In this document: piece after piece, positions 48,265 through 56,499 of the stretch | Numbering within the stretch: the first letter of the stretch is position 1 | How the letters are laid out: every line of letters begins with the position of its first letter | Source: Euzebyella marina | GTDB taxonomy: Bacteria > Bacteroidota > Bacteroidia > Flavobacteriales > Flavobacteriaceae | Direction of reading: 5' to 3' | Assembly: GCF_014855515.1 (NCBI RefSeq) | Contig: NZ_JACYFK010000001.1 | Location: forward strand, 1,364,001-1,428,000 | Length of the DNA: 64,000 nt | Program-made: the position numbers and the translations under genes | The notes under the pieces: generated by a model | The model's database searches: none | The model's input: the letters and a program-made list of their open reading frames with translations, nothing else | Told to the model about the DNA's origin: nothing

Positions 48265-50664
48265 ATGATAAAGAACTATTTAAAGATTGCCTGGCGAAAC
48301 CTTATGAAAAACAAGGCCTATTCGACCATTAATATTGGAGGATTGGCCTTGGGTATGGCCGTTACGCTCATGATAGGTCTTTGGGTGTACGATGAGTTGT
48401 CGCACAATAATTATTTTGAGAAAAAGGATCGAATAGCCCAGATTTTTCAATCGCAGACATTTAATGGCAATATCGGTACAGGCCCTGCAATACCTAGGCC
48501 ATTAGAGATGGCTCTTCGAGAAGGGTATGATGATAATTTCAAACATATCGTCATGTCATCGTGGACTACGCCGCTTTATTTAAACTATAAAGAAAAGAGC
48601 CTCTCAAAAGACGGTAATTATATGCAGCAAGGGGCACCCGATATGTTGGGGCTAACCATTTTGAAAGGCGAAAAAGATGGGTTGCGCAAAATCAATTCTA
48701 TAATGCTCTCCAAGTCTGTTTCCGAAGCCCTTTTCGAAGATGAAGAACCTATTGGTAAGGTGGTCAAGGTCAACAGTCAGTTCGATGCTGAAGTTACCGC
48801 TGTTTATGAAGATATACCTGTAAATAATTCCTTTAATGATTTGCAATTTATTATTCCGTGGGAAAAATACTTGACACTCTACGAGTGGATCAAAAATGCC
48901 GAAGATCAGTGGGGCAATAACTCGTTTCAATTGTTTGTTGAAATTCCCGAAAACAGCTCCATCGAACAGGTGACTAGCACTATTAAAGACGTTAAGAAAG
49001 AGTCTAGTGGTGATGAAGCAGAATTTAACCCGCAGTTGTTTCTTTTGCCGATGAAAGATTGGTACCTCCGCAATAGTTTTCAGAACGGTGTTCAGGTAGG
49101 CGGCCGTATTAAATATGTATGGCTTTTTGGTATCATCGGTACTTTCGTATTGCTTTTGGCCTGTATCAATTTTATGAACCTAAGCACGGCCCGATCTGAA
49201 AAAAGGGCCAAAGAAGTGGGTATTCGTAAATCGATAGGTTCGCAACGCAAGCAAATCATTAATCAATTTTTAAGCGAGTCTTTTTTGGTTACTTTATTTG
49301 CCTACGTTTTAGCGGTAGTTATGGTGTTACTGTTTTTAAATGCCTTTAATGACCTATCTAGAAAAGAAATTTCTTTTCCTTGGCAAAACATCACCTTCTG
49401 GTTGATTTCGCTGGTTTTCATCATTTTCACCTCCCTTTTAGCGGGTAGTTATCCGGCTTTGTACCTTTCATCCTTTAGGCCGGTAAATGTACTTAAAGGC
49501 ACTTTTACTGCCGGCAAGTACGCTGGCTTGCCCAGAAAGATTCTTGTGGTTTTACAATTTACGGTTTCGGTAGCCTTCATTATTGGTACCGTAATCGTAA
49601 TGCAGCAAATCAATTTTGCCAAGAACAGGCCTGTCGGGTATGATACGAAAGGTCTTGTGCAAATACCGGTTATGAGTAGGGATTTTGAAGGAAAGTACGA
49701 TTTGATGCGTACCGAATTTATAAACTCGGGTGCTGTGGTCGAAATGTCGGCATCCAGCGCTCCCACCACCTCTATTTGGTCGAATAGGGGAGGTTTCACT
49801 TGGGACGGAAAACCTGATAGTTTTCAAGAAGATTTGGCGTGGACGGAAGTAACGCCCGAGTATGCCAAATCATTGAACCTTAAAATCATTAAAGGAAGAG
49901 ATTTCTCTAGGGAATTAGCCTCTGACTCCAATGCGGTATTGATTAATGAAACCGCCATGAAATATATGGGGTTGACCGATCCCGTAGGCACCTTTATTAG
50001 AGATGAAGATGAAGAAGACCCTTTTCCTCCTAAAAAGATTATAGGTGTTGTTCAAGATATGATAGCCCAATCGCCATATGAGCCGGTCAAACAAGGGGTT
50101 TATGGGTTCGATAAGTACGGTAATAACAGTTTCTATAATCTTCGCTTGAACCCCAATCAAAGTGCCAGTGATAATATTGCTGCCATTGAAAATGTGTTCA
50201 CATCCCATTTTCCTGATATTCCTTTTCAATACGACTTTGTAGATACTGAGTACGGTGAAAAGTTTGCCGCGGAAGAACGTATCGGAACTCTTTCGGCAGT
50301 TTTCACGGCATTGGCCATTCTTATTAGCTGTTTGGGCCTTTTTGGGCTTACCTCTTACGTAGCTGAACAGCGCAAAAAGGAAATAGGGGTAAGAAAAGTG
50401 CTGGGAGCCTCGGTTTTCAATGTTTGGAACATGCTTTCAAAAGATTTCTTGAAACTGGTGGTGATATCTTGTTTTATTGCCATTCCCATAGCTTATTACG
50501 TAATGAATGGTTGGTTGCAAGATTACCCCTATAGGGTTTTGTTAGAATGGTGGATTTTTCTTTTAGCCGTCATCGGTGCCATGGCCATTACTATTTTAAC
50601 GGTCAGCTTTCAGGCAATTAGGGCCGCTAACGCAAATCCGATCAAGAGTTTACGAACGGAATGA
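48265..50664 (+). CDS. FtsX/MacB-type ABC permease 8 (799 aa)
   Basis: Last paralogue. It begins MIKNYLKIAWRNLMKNKAY, with SHNNYFEKKDRIAQIF after TM1, coupling segments KEVGIRKSIGSQRKQIINQF and KEIGVRKVLGASVFNVWNM, and the end NANPIKSLRTE. The first periplasmic domain lacks the usual RIYR/RIFR strand (RIAQ here). It is followed by 120 bp holding nested dyad symmetry and then the second ATPase gene. Upstream is the recurrent ATCAATCAAAAA element just before the start. Confidence 0.93.
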   Translation: MIKNYLKIAWRNLMKNKAYSTINIGGLALGMAVTLMIGLWVYDELSHNNYFEKKDRIAQIFQSQTFNGNIGTGPAIPRPLEMALREGYDDNFKHIVMSSWTTPLYLNYKEKSLSKDGNYMQQGAPDMLGLTILKGEKDGLRKINSIMLSKSVSEALFEDEEPIGKVVKVNSQFDAEVTAVYEDIPVNNSFNDLQFIIPWEKYLTLYEWIKNAEDQWGNNSFQLFVEIPENSSIEQVTSTIKDVKKESSGDEAEFNPQLFLLPMKDWYLRNSFQNGVQVGGRIKYVWLFGIIGTFVLLLACINFMNLSTARSEKRAKEVGIRKSIGSQRKQIINQFLSESFLVTLFAYVLAVVMVLLFLNAFNDLSRKEISFPWQNITFWLISLVFIIFTSLLAGSYPALYLSSFRPVNVLKGTFTAGKYAGLPRKILVVLQFTVSVAFIIGTVIVMQQINFAKNRPVGYDTKGLVQIPVMSRDFEGKYDLMRTEFINSGAVVEMSASSAPTTSIWSNRGGFTWDGKPDSFQEDLAWTEVTPEYAKSLNLKIIKGRDFSRELASDSNAVLINETAMKYMGLTDPVGTFIRDEDEEDPFPPKKIIGVVQDMIAQSPYEPVKQGVYGFDKYGNNSFYNLRLNPNQSASDNIAAIENVFTSHFPDIPFQYDFVDTEYGEKFAAEERIGTLSAVFTALAILISCLGLFGLTSYVAEQRKKEIGVRKVLGASVFNVWNMLSKDFLKLVVISCFIAIPIAYYVMNGWLQDYPYRVLLEWWIFLLAVIGAMAITILTVSFQAIRAANANPIKSLRTE

Positions 50665-50699
50665 GTTTTAAGATAAAATTTCTCAACAAGGGTGTAAAA

Positions 50700-50747
50700 T
50701 GTGAAAGTTTGGTTTTTTCCTAGGAAACGAAACTACTAACTTTCACA
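50700..50747. repeat. nested inverted repeats between permease 8 and ATPase 2
   Basis: TGTGAAAGTT (50700-50709) and AACTTTCACA (50738-50747) form a perfect 10-bp inverted repeat. Between them lies the 12-bp palindrome TTTCCTAGGAAA (50716-50727). In RNA this could make a long hairpin with an internal helix, which might attenuate or stabilise expression of the downstream ATPase gene; as DNA it could be an operator. Confidence 0.5.
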
Positions 50748-50784
50748 TCGAGCCTCGGTCGAAATAAATGAATAATAAACAATC

Positions 50785-51447
50785 ATGCTATTACAATTAA
50801 ACAACATTTTTAAATGGGTACAGCAAGGGGGGCAAAGGGTGTTTCTTTTAAAAGACATCAACCTTACTGTTGAAGAAGGAGAATTTATTTCCATAATGGG
50901 TCCTTCTGGATCGGGTAAATCCACATTGCTCAATGTCATAGGAATGTTAGATGATTTTGATGAGGGGCAATATGAATTTCTAAGCGAGTCTGTACACCAA
51001 TTAAAAGAAAAGCATAGGGCCAATCTTTACAAGCAGTACATCGGTTTTGTATTTCAGGCCTACCATTTGATAGATGAGCTCACGGTTTATGAAAACCTAG
51101 AAATGCCCTTGCTTTATAAAAAACATTCGTCTTCAGAGCGTAAAGCGATGGTCGCCGATATGTTAGACCGCTTCAATATCGTTGGTAAAAAAGACCTATT
51201 TCCTACGCAGCTCAGCGGAGGTCAACAACAACTGGTAGGGGTGGCAAGAGCACTTATTGGCAAACCTAAGTTGATATTGGCAGATGAGCCAACTGGAAAT
51301 CTCAATTCGGCCCAAGGAGAGGAAATCATGGATCTTTTCAAGCAATTGAACAAAGAAGGGGTGACTATAGTACAGGTGACCCATTCAGAGAAAAATGCCG
51401 CCTATGGCGGACGAGTTATAAATCTTTTAGATGGAAGGATGGTCTGA
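50785..51447 (+). CDS. MacB/LolD-type ABC ATPase 2 with altered signature and D-loop
   Basis: A 220-residue ATPase of the same family as ATPase 1, with Walker A GPSGSGKST (39-47), signature LSGGQQQLVGVARAL (143-157), Walker B LILADEP and switch histidine in VTHSEKN. Two normally strict positions differ: the residue after LSGGQQQ is Leu (150) where Arg is usual, and the D-loop is GNLNS with Asn174 in place of Asp. ATPase 1 keeps both. These changes could lower hydrolysis or favour pairing with ATPase 1 as an asymmetric dimer. It closes the cluster, 120 bp after permease 8. Confidence 0.93.
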   Translation: MLLQLNNIFKWVQQGGQRVFLLKDINLTVEEGEFISIMGPSGSGKSTLLNVIGMLDDFDEGQYEFLSESVHQLKEKHRANLYKQYIGFVFQAYHLIDELTVYENLEMPLLYKKHSSSERKAMVADMLDRFNIVGKKDLFPTQLSGGQQQLVGVARALIGKPKLILADEPTGNLNSAQGEEIMDLFKQLNKEGVTIVQVTHSEKNAAYGGRVINLLDGRMV

Positions 51448-51595
51448 ACCACATTCTCTATCGTCAATTGAATTCAGTGATTAAAGGAATTTTTCGCATC
51501 TCCGTATTTATGTTAAAGTGACCTAGCGATAACGAACAACTATTACTCCATACTACATTTCAATTCAAAGGCTTTAGTTTCTTGACCTTAAGTGT

Positions 51596-51603
51596 TATCT
51601 TTG
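51596..51603 (+). promoter_or_regulatory. -7 element before the Mrp-type gene
   Basis: TATCTTTG matches TAnnTTTG and lies 22 bp before the ATG at 51626. The nearest TTG (51582-51584 region) is too close for a normal -33, so only the -7 match supports it. Confidence 0.4.
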
Positions 51604-51625
51604 TTGTTTAGAATGATTTTACATA

Positions 51626-52765
51626 ATGAAGATAGATAAGAAGGAAGTTTTAAAGGCGCTTGAGCATATTACGGTACCTGGTGAAGGCCAGAACATGGTT
51701 GAAAGTGGGGCGGTTAAAAATGTTCAGATTTTTGGTGATGAGGTTGAAATAGATATAACTATTGGCAACCCGAGTTTACAGGCCCGAAAGAAAACAGAGG
51801 TTGAAATTTTACAGGTCATTCATCGTGAAGTTTACGAAAAGGCAAAAATCAAGGTCAATATAAAGGTCGATGCGCCTGCCAAACCTAAGGTAAACGAAAT
51901 AAAGGGCAAACCCATCCCCGGTATTCAAAATATTGTGGCCGTAGCTTCAGGTAAAGGAGGCGTTGGCAAATCTACCGTTACTGCTAATTTGGCGGTAACC
52001 TTAGCAAAAATGGGTTTTAAAGTAGGTCTTTTAGATGCTGATATTTATGGCCCTTCGATGCCCATCATGTTCGATGTGGCCAATGAAAAGCCTTTAGCTG
52101 TGAATGTCGCAGGAAAATCGAAGATGAAGCCGGTCGAAAACTATGGCGTAAAACTATTGAGTATTGGCTTTTTTACCCAGCCTAACCAGGCAGTAATTTG
52201 GCGAGGGCCAATGGCCTCAAAAGCCTTGAACCAGATGATTTTTGATGCTGCTTGGGGTGAACTAGATTTTCTATTGGTCGATTTACCACCGGGAACTGGC
52301 GATATTCATTTGAGTATCATGCAGGCAATGCCGATTACTGGAGCTGTGGTGGTTAGTACCCCTCAAGAGGTGGCTTTGGCCGATGCCAAAAAAGGGGTGG
52401 CTATGTTCCAACAAGAATCTATTAACGTTCCTGTACTGGGTATTGTTGAAAATATGGCGTATTTTACTCCTGAAGAACTTCCCGATAACAAATATTATAT
52501 CTTTGGTAAAGAAGGTGCAAAACATCTTTCCGAAGATTTAGGCGTTCCCTTCTTAGGTGAGGTTCCAATAGTTCAAAGTATTCGAGAGGCTGGTGATGTA
52601 GGCCGTCCCGCAGCATTGCAGACTGCTACACCTGTTGAAGAAGCCTTTGAAGAGTTGACCAAAAATGTAGTGCAAGAAGTCGTAGGGCGCAACAAGAGTT
52701 TACCGCCGACAGAGGCAATTAAAATAACAACAATGGCGGGCTGTTCCGCCGTCAAGAAAAAGTAG
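51626..52765 (+). CDS. Mrp/ApbC-type P-loop ATPase (Fe-S cluster carrier family)
   Basis: A 379-residue protein with an N-terminal MIP18/DUF59 domain (about 5-80) and a Mrp/NBP35 ATPase domain: deviant Walker A GKGGVGKST (109-117), LLDADIYGPSMP and LLVDLPPGTGD. Family members carry and transfer Fe-S clusters in the cytosol. The usual CPxC cluster motif after ENM is absent (ENMAYFTPEELPDNKYY), and the only cysteine in the protein is C373 near the end. I recall this as common in Bacteroidota. The NifU-like scaffold gene follows 2 bp later, supporting a role in Fe-S handling. Confidence 0.92.
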   Translation: MKIDKKEVLKALEHITVPGEGQNMVESGAVKNVQIFGDEVEIDITIGNPSLQARKKTEVEILQVIHREVYEKAKIKVNIKVDAPAKPKVNEIKGKPIPGIQNIVAVASGKGGVGKSTVTANLAVTLAKMGFKVGLLDADIYGPSMPIMFDVANEKPLAVNVAGKSKMKPVENYGVKLLSIGFFTQPNQAVIWRGPMASKALNQMIFDAAWGELDFLLVDLPPGTGDIHLSIMQAMPITGAVVVSTPQEVALADAKKGVAMFQQESINVPVLGIVENMAYFTPEELPDNKYYIFGKEGAKHLSEDLGVPFLGEVPIVQSIREAGDVGRPAALQTATPVEEAFEELTKNVVQEVVGRNKSLPPTEAIKITTMAGCSAVKKK

Positions 52766-52767
52766 GT

Positions 52768-53019
52768 ATGACAACAATGACTGCTGAAGAACTGCGAGTG
52801 AACGTAGAAAAGGCTTTGGAAGAAATCCGTCCTTTTTTGCAGAGCGATGGAGGTGATATTTCTTTAATATCCATCGACAACGAAAATTCTGTGAAGGTAA
52901 AGTTAGAAGGTGCCTGCGTGGGGTGCTCGGTCAATCAAATGACCCTTAAGAGTGGGGTTGAAATGACCATAAAGAAGTATGCTCCGCAAATAGAAGAAGT
53001 AGTTAACGTGGGAGAGTAA
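52768..53019 (+). CDS. NifU C-terminal-domain Fe-S scaffold
   Basis: An 83-residue protein that is a single NifU-type domain, with RPFLQSDGGDISLISID and the cluster-binding CVGC (C50, C53) in LEGACVGCSVNQMTL. Such domains assemble or carry [4Fe-4S] clusters as dimers. It begins 2 bp after the Mrp-type gene and is surely co-transcribed. The ATG at 52768 is used; another ATG three codons later would fit the family equally well. Confidence 0.93.
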   Translation: MTTMTAEELRVNVEKALEEIRPFLQSDGGDISLISIDNENSVKVKLEGACVGCSVNQMTLKSGVEMTIKKYAPQIEEVVNVGE

Positions 53020-53074
53020 GTTATCGGTTTCGACGTGAGACCGAACATACGACCACCATTTAATCCGACCCTTA

Positions 53075-54133
53075 ATGATTCAAACAGATATACTGATTAT
53101 TGGAGCGGGCCCAACCGGGCTTTTTGCCGTTTTTGAAGCGGGCTTGTTGCAATTGAAATGCCATTTGATAGATGCTTTACCGCAACCCGGCGGACAATGT
53201 GCTGAAATTTATCCTAAAAAACCTATTTATGATATTCCTGGTTTTCCTGAGGTTTTGGCGGGTGACTTGGTAGATAATCTAATGAAGCAGATAGAACCTT
53301 TTCAACCGGGTTTTACCTTGGGTGAAAGGGCGGATACCATTGAGAAGCTTGAGGACGGAAGTTTTATCGTTACGACCAACAAAGGAACCCAACACAAAGC
53401 GCCCATAGTGGCAATTGCCGGAGGTCTAGGTAGTTTCGAGCCACGGAAACCCCTCCTTGAGAACCTCAAAAAGTATGAGGATAATGGGGTGTCTTACATG
53501 GTCAAAGATCCTGAAGTATATCGCGATAAAAAGGTGGTGATTGCCGGTGGAGGCGACTCTGCTTTAGACTGGAGTATTTTCTTGGCAGATGTGGCATCAG
53601 AAGTAACCTTGGTTCACCGTAGAAATGAGTTTCGTGGGGCATTGGATTCTGTAGAGAAAGTTCAGCAATTAAAAAATAAGGGTAAAATCAACTTGATTAC
53701 CCCTGCCGAAATTGAAGGATTGAATGGTGAGGATAAATTAGAGTCGGTTTTGATACGAAAGAAAACTACGGCAATAGAGGACATCACACTTGAAGTTGAC
53801 CATTTTATTGCCCTCTTTGGACTATCGCCTAAACTTGGGCCCATCGGTGACTGGGGGCTTGAAATCGAGAAGAATGCCATAAAAGTCGATACCTTTGATT
53901 ACCAGACCAATGTACCAGGTATTTACGCCATTGGTGATATCAATACCTATAACGGAAAGTTGAAATTGATTTTATGTGGCTTTCATGAAGCAACGCTCAT
54001 GTGCCAAAGTGCCTACCAACGAATATTTCCTGATAAGAAGTACGTAATGAAGTATACTACCGTTGGCGGTGTCACCGGTTTTGATGGTTCTAAAAAAGAA
54101 GCTCCTAAAGCGGTAGTAAAAGCGATTGATTAG
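53075..54133 (+). CDS. thioredoxin reductase-like ferredoxin-NADP reductase
   Basis: A 352-residue flavoprotein with FAD motif IIGAGPTGLFAVFEAG at the N-terminus, PQPGGQCAEIYPKKPIYDIPG, and the NADP motif VIAGGGDSALDW, but no CxxC redox pair as in true thioredoxin reductase. This is the pattern of the YumC-type ferredoxin/flavodoxin-NADP reductases. The C-terminal segment TNVPGIYAIGDINTY closes the FAD site. It passes electrons between NADPH and a ferredoxin, and a [2Fe-2S] ferredoxin gene lies 183 bp downstream. It follows the NifU-like gene by 55 bp. Confidence 0.92.
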   Translation: MIQTDILIIGAGPTGLFAVFEAGLLQLKCHLIDALPQPGGQCAEIYPKKPIYDIPGFPEVLAGDLVDNLMKQIEPFQPGFTLGERADTIEKLEDGSFIVTTNKGTQHKAPIVAIAGGLGSFEPRKPLLENLKKYEDNGVSYMVKDPEVYRDKKVVIAGGGDSALDWSIFLADVASEVTLVHRRNEFRGALDSVEKVQQLKNKGKINLITPAEIEGLNGEDKLESVLIRKKTTAIEDITLEVDHFIALFGLSPKLGPIGDWGLEIEKNAIKVDTFDYQTNVPGIYAIGDINTYNGKLKLILCGFHEATLMCQSAYQRIFPDKKYVMKYTTVGGVTGFDGSKKEAPKAVVKAID

Positions 54134-54250
54134 AGATTCACTTTTCTAGGTTTCATACTTTACTCTTGATCAAGGTTGTTCGTTTATCTCCTATTTTGTC
54201 ATTTTTTGTGGTGTTTTACCATTCTCGTAGGCCTGATTAACAATCTACCG

Positions 54251-54258
54251 TATATTTG
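54251..54258 (+). promoter_or_regulatory. -7 element before the ferredoxin gene
   Basis: TATATTTG followed by C matches the Bacteroidota -7 box and would give a leader of about 55 nt. No good -33 TTG was found at the right distance. Confidence 0.45.
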
Positions 54259-54316
54259 CCGAAAATTTACAGTGCGGTACATAACTTACTAAAGTGCCGA
54301 ACCAAAAGCATGTACA

Positions 54317-54646
54317 ATGTCTGATATCAAAATAAAAATAACCGACCGTGAAGGTGTTACCCATGAGGTAGATGCACCTACTGATATGAACATGAACCTA
54401 ATGGAGGTAGTTCGTTCGTATGAATTGGCGCCTGAGGGTACCATTGGTGTCTGTGGGGGTATGGCCATGTGTGCCAGCTGTCAGTGTTATGTTAAATCAG
54501 ACCATGTTCTTCCTGAAATGTCAGATGATGAAGACGCTATGTTGGCGGAAGCTTTTAACGTGGAGGATAACAGTCGGCTTGGCTGCCAGATACATATGAC
54601 CGAAGACCTCGATGGTCTTGAAGTAGAACTAGCGCCTGAAAGCTAG
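54317..54646 (+). CDS. adrenodoxin-type [2Fe-2S] ferredoxin
   Basis: A 109-residue ferredoxin with the cluster ligands in C-x5-C-x2-C spacing (C46, C52, C55) plus C90 in SRLGCQIHM, as in vertebrate and bacterial adrenodoxin-type proteins. The acidic stretch EMSDDEDAMLAEA between them matches the partner-binding helix of the family. It probably exchanges electrons with the ferredoxin reductase encoded upstream. Its stop interlocks with that of the convergent exporter gene (shared CTAG), leaving no room for a terminator. Confidence 0.95.
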   Translation: MSDIKIKITDREGVTHEVDAPTDMNMNLMEVVRSYELAPEGTIGVCGGMAMCASCQCYVKSDHVLPEMSDDEDAMLAEAFNVEDNSRLGCQIHMTEDLDGLEVELAPES

Positions 54647-56382
54647 ATTCTCGCCTGATAGGTAAATAAATTGTAGTAACGCCCTTCTTTGGCAATCAGT
54701 TCATCATGAGTACCTCTTTCGGCTATTCGTCCGTTTTCTATCACTAGTATTTGATCGGCCTTTCTTATCGTACTTAATCGATGCGCAATTACGAAAGTGG
54801 TACGGCCTTCTGTTAAGGCGGTTAAACTCTTTTGTATCAAAGCCTCACTTTCTGTATCCAGATTAGAGGTAGCCTCGTCCAGTATCAATATTTTCGGATT
54901 GGCCAGTATGGCCCTGGCAATGGCGATTCGCTGGCGCTGGCCACCAGAGAGTTTTACGCCTCGTTCACCGATCAATGTATCAAGGCCTTCTTCAAAGCGG
55001 TCGGTAAATTCGTTGACGTAGGCCGAATTAACGGCATCTAACAATTCTTGTTCGGTCGCTTCCGGTTTTGGAAACATGATATTGGCTCTAATAGTACCTT
55101 CGAACAGAAAATCGTCTTGTAGCACTACGCCAAGAAACTGTCGAAAACTGGTCAGGTCTACTTTCGAAAGGTCATTACCATCTATAGTAATTTGACCTTC
55201 GTCAGGGCTCAAAAAACTGGCGGCCAAACTGGCAATGGTAGACTTACCTGACCCCGAACTGCCGACTAGGGCGATTACCTGACCGGCGTTGACTTCAAAA
55301 TTAATATGGTGCAACACCTCTTTATCCTCCTCATAAGCAAAAGAAACATCGTTAAAGCTCATATCACCTTTGATGTTTGAAAGCACGATGGTGCGATCTT
55401 TTTCATCGGCTTCGCTAATTTGGTTCATTAATTCTTCGGTACGGTCCAACCCTGCGAGGGCTTCGGTCAATTGACTTCCAATATTGCTCATCTGAACTAT
55501 TGGTGCGACCATAAGGGCCAGTAAAAAAGTAAACTGAAAATATTCGCCCGTACTTAAGTTGTCTTGCATCATTTGGTATCCACCATACCCCATCATAATC
55601 CCTGTAGTTGCAAGCCCTAATAAAAAGGTAGAAGAACTGGTCATAAAGGCGGTGGCAGTCAAGCTTTTTTTAACGTTATTGTACAATCGCTCAACACCTT
55701 CTTCAAATACCTTACCTTCTTGTTCTTCAGCATTAAAGCCTTTGATTACACGTATACCGCCCAATGTTTCGGTAAGTCTTCCTTTTACCTCTGCATTTAT
55801 TTTACCCCGTTCCCTAAAAACGGGTCTTATAATTTTAAAGGCTTTCAATGAGATAAAGGCGAAAATCACTAAAGGAATAAACGTAAGTAAGGTCATGGTA
55901 GGGCTTATCCCCAGTAATAAAACTAATGAGCCGATGGCTGTAAGCGTGCCTCCTACCAATTGAACCAATCCTGTTCCTATTAGATTGCGAACTCCTTCCA
56001 CATCACTCATAATTCGAGAGACCAAGGCCCCTGATTTGGTGTTGTCAAAAAATCGAATGGGCAACGAAAGCACTTGTTTTTGAACCTGTGCCCTCAATTC
56101 AGAAATCATATACTGTGCCTGAATGCTGAGTACTTTGGTCAATAAAAACGACATAACCGCCTGAATCAAAAAAGATAGAATTACTACGGCTACAAGAACT
56201 TTGAGAAGGTCGTAGTTCTTGTTCGGCACAATTTCGTCCAAGAAATAGCGTAAGGAAACTGGGGCCACAAAACTGGCAGCTTTACTGATGATAATCAACA
56301 AAAGACCTAGCAATACCAATTTTCTTCGGGGCCAGATAATTGTTTTAAAGGCAGTAAGAATGCTTACTTTTTTTTCCGCCAT
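54643..56382 (-). CDS. MsbA-like ABC exporter (fused permease-ATPase)
   Basis: A 579-residue half-transporter: six membrane helices in the first about 310 residues, then an ATPase with Walker A GSSGSGKS (374-381), Q-loop LQDDFLFEGTI, signature LSGGQRQRIAIARA (478-491), Walker B ILILDEATS and switch histidine in VIAHRLSTI. It should work as a homodimer that flips a lipid or exports a hydrophobic compound. Similarity to MsbA suggests lipid A-core transport, but drug or peptide exporters look alike, so the substrate is left open. Confidence 0.93.
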   Translation of the reverse strand: MAEKKVSILTAFKTIIWPRRKLVLLGLLLIIISKAASFVAPVSLRYFLDEIVPNKNYDLLKVLVAVVILSFLIQAVMSFLLTKVLSIQAQYMISELRAQVQKQVLSLPIRFFDNTKSGALVSRIMSDVEGVRNLIGTGLVQLVGGTLTAIGSLVLLLGISPTMTLLTFIPLVIFAFISLKAFKIIRPVFRERGKINAEVKGRLTETLGGIRVIKGFNAEEQEGKVFEEGVERLYNNVKKSLTATAFMTSSSTFLLGLATTGIMMGYGGYQMMQDNLSTGEYFQFTFLLALMVAPIVQMSNIGSQLTEALAGLDRTEELMNQISEADEKDRTIVLSNIKGDMSFNDVSFAYEEDKEVLHHINFEVNAGQVIALVGSSGSGKSTIASLAASFLSPDEGQITIDGNDLSKVDLTSFRQFLGVVLQDDFLFEGTIRANIMFPKPEATEQELLDAVNSAYVNEFTDRFEEGLDTLIGERGVKLSGGQRQRIAIARAILANPKILILDEATSNLDTESEALIQKSLTALTEGRTTFVIAHRLSTIRKADQILVIENGRIAERGTHDELIAKEGRYYNLFTYQARI

Positions 56383-56499
56383 ATGAGTTGTTGAATGAAG
56401 AATGCAAGTTACTCAAATCAACTAACATATCGATTGATGTAAGAGCAATAGGCTTCTTTTTAAGGTTTGTCTGTATCTTGTAATTCTAAATTTCAGAAA

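Noticed and set aside
30936-50664. Permease array as a mobile element or the result of transposition
   Set aside because: No transposase, integrase, terminal inverted repeats or target duplications were seen; tandem gene duplication explains it.
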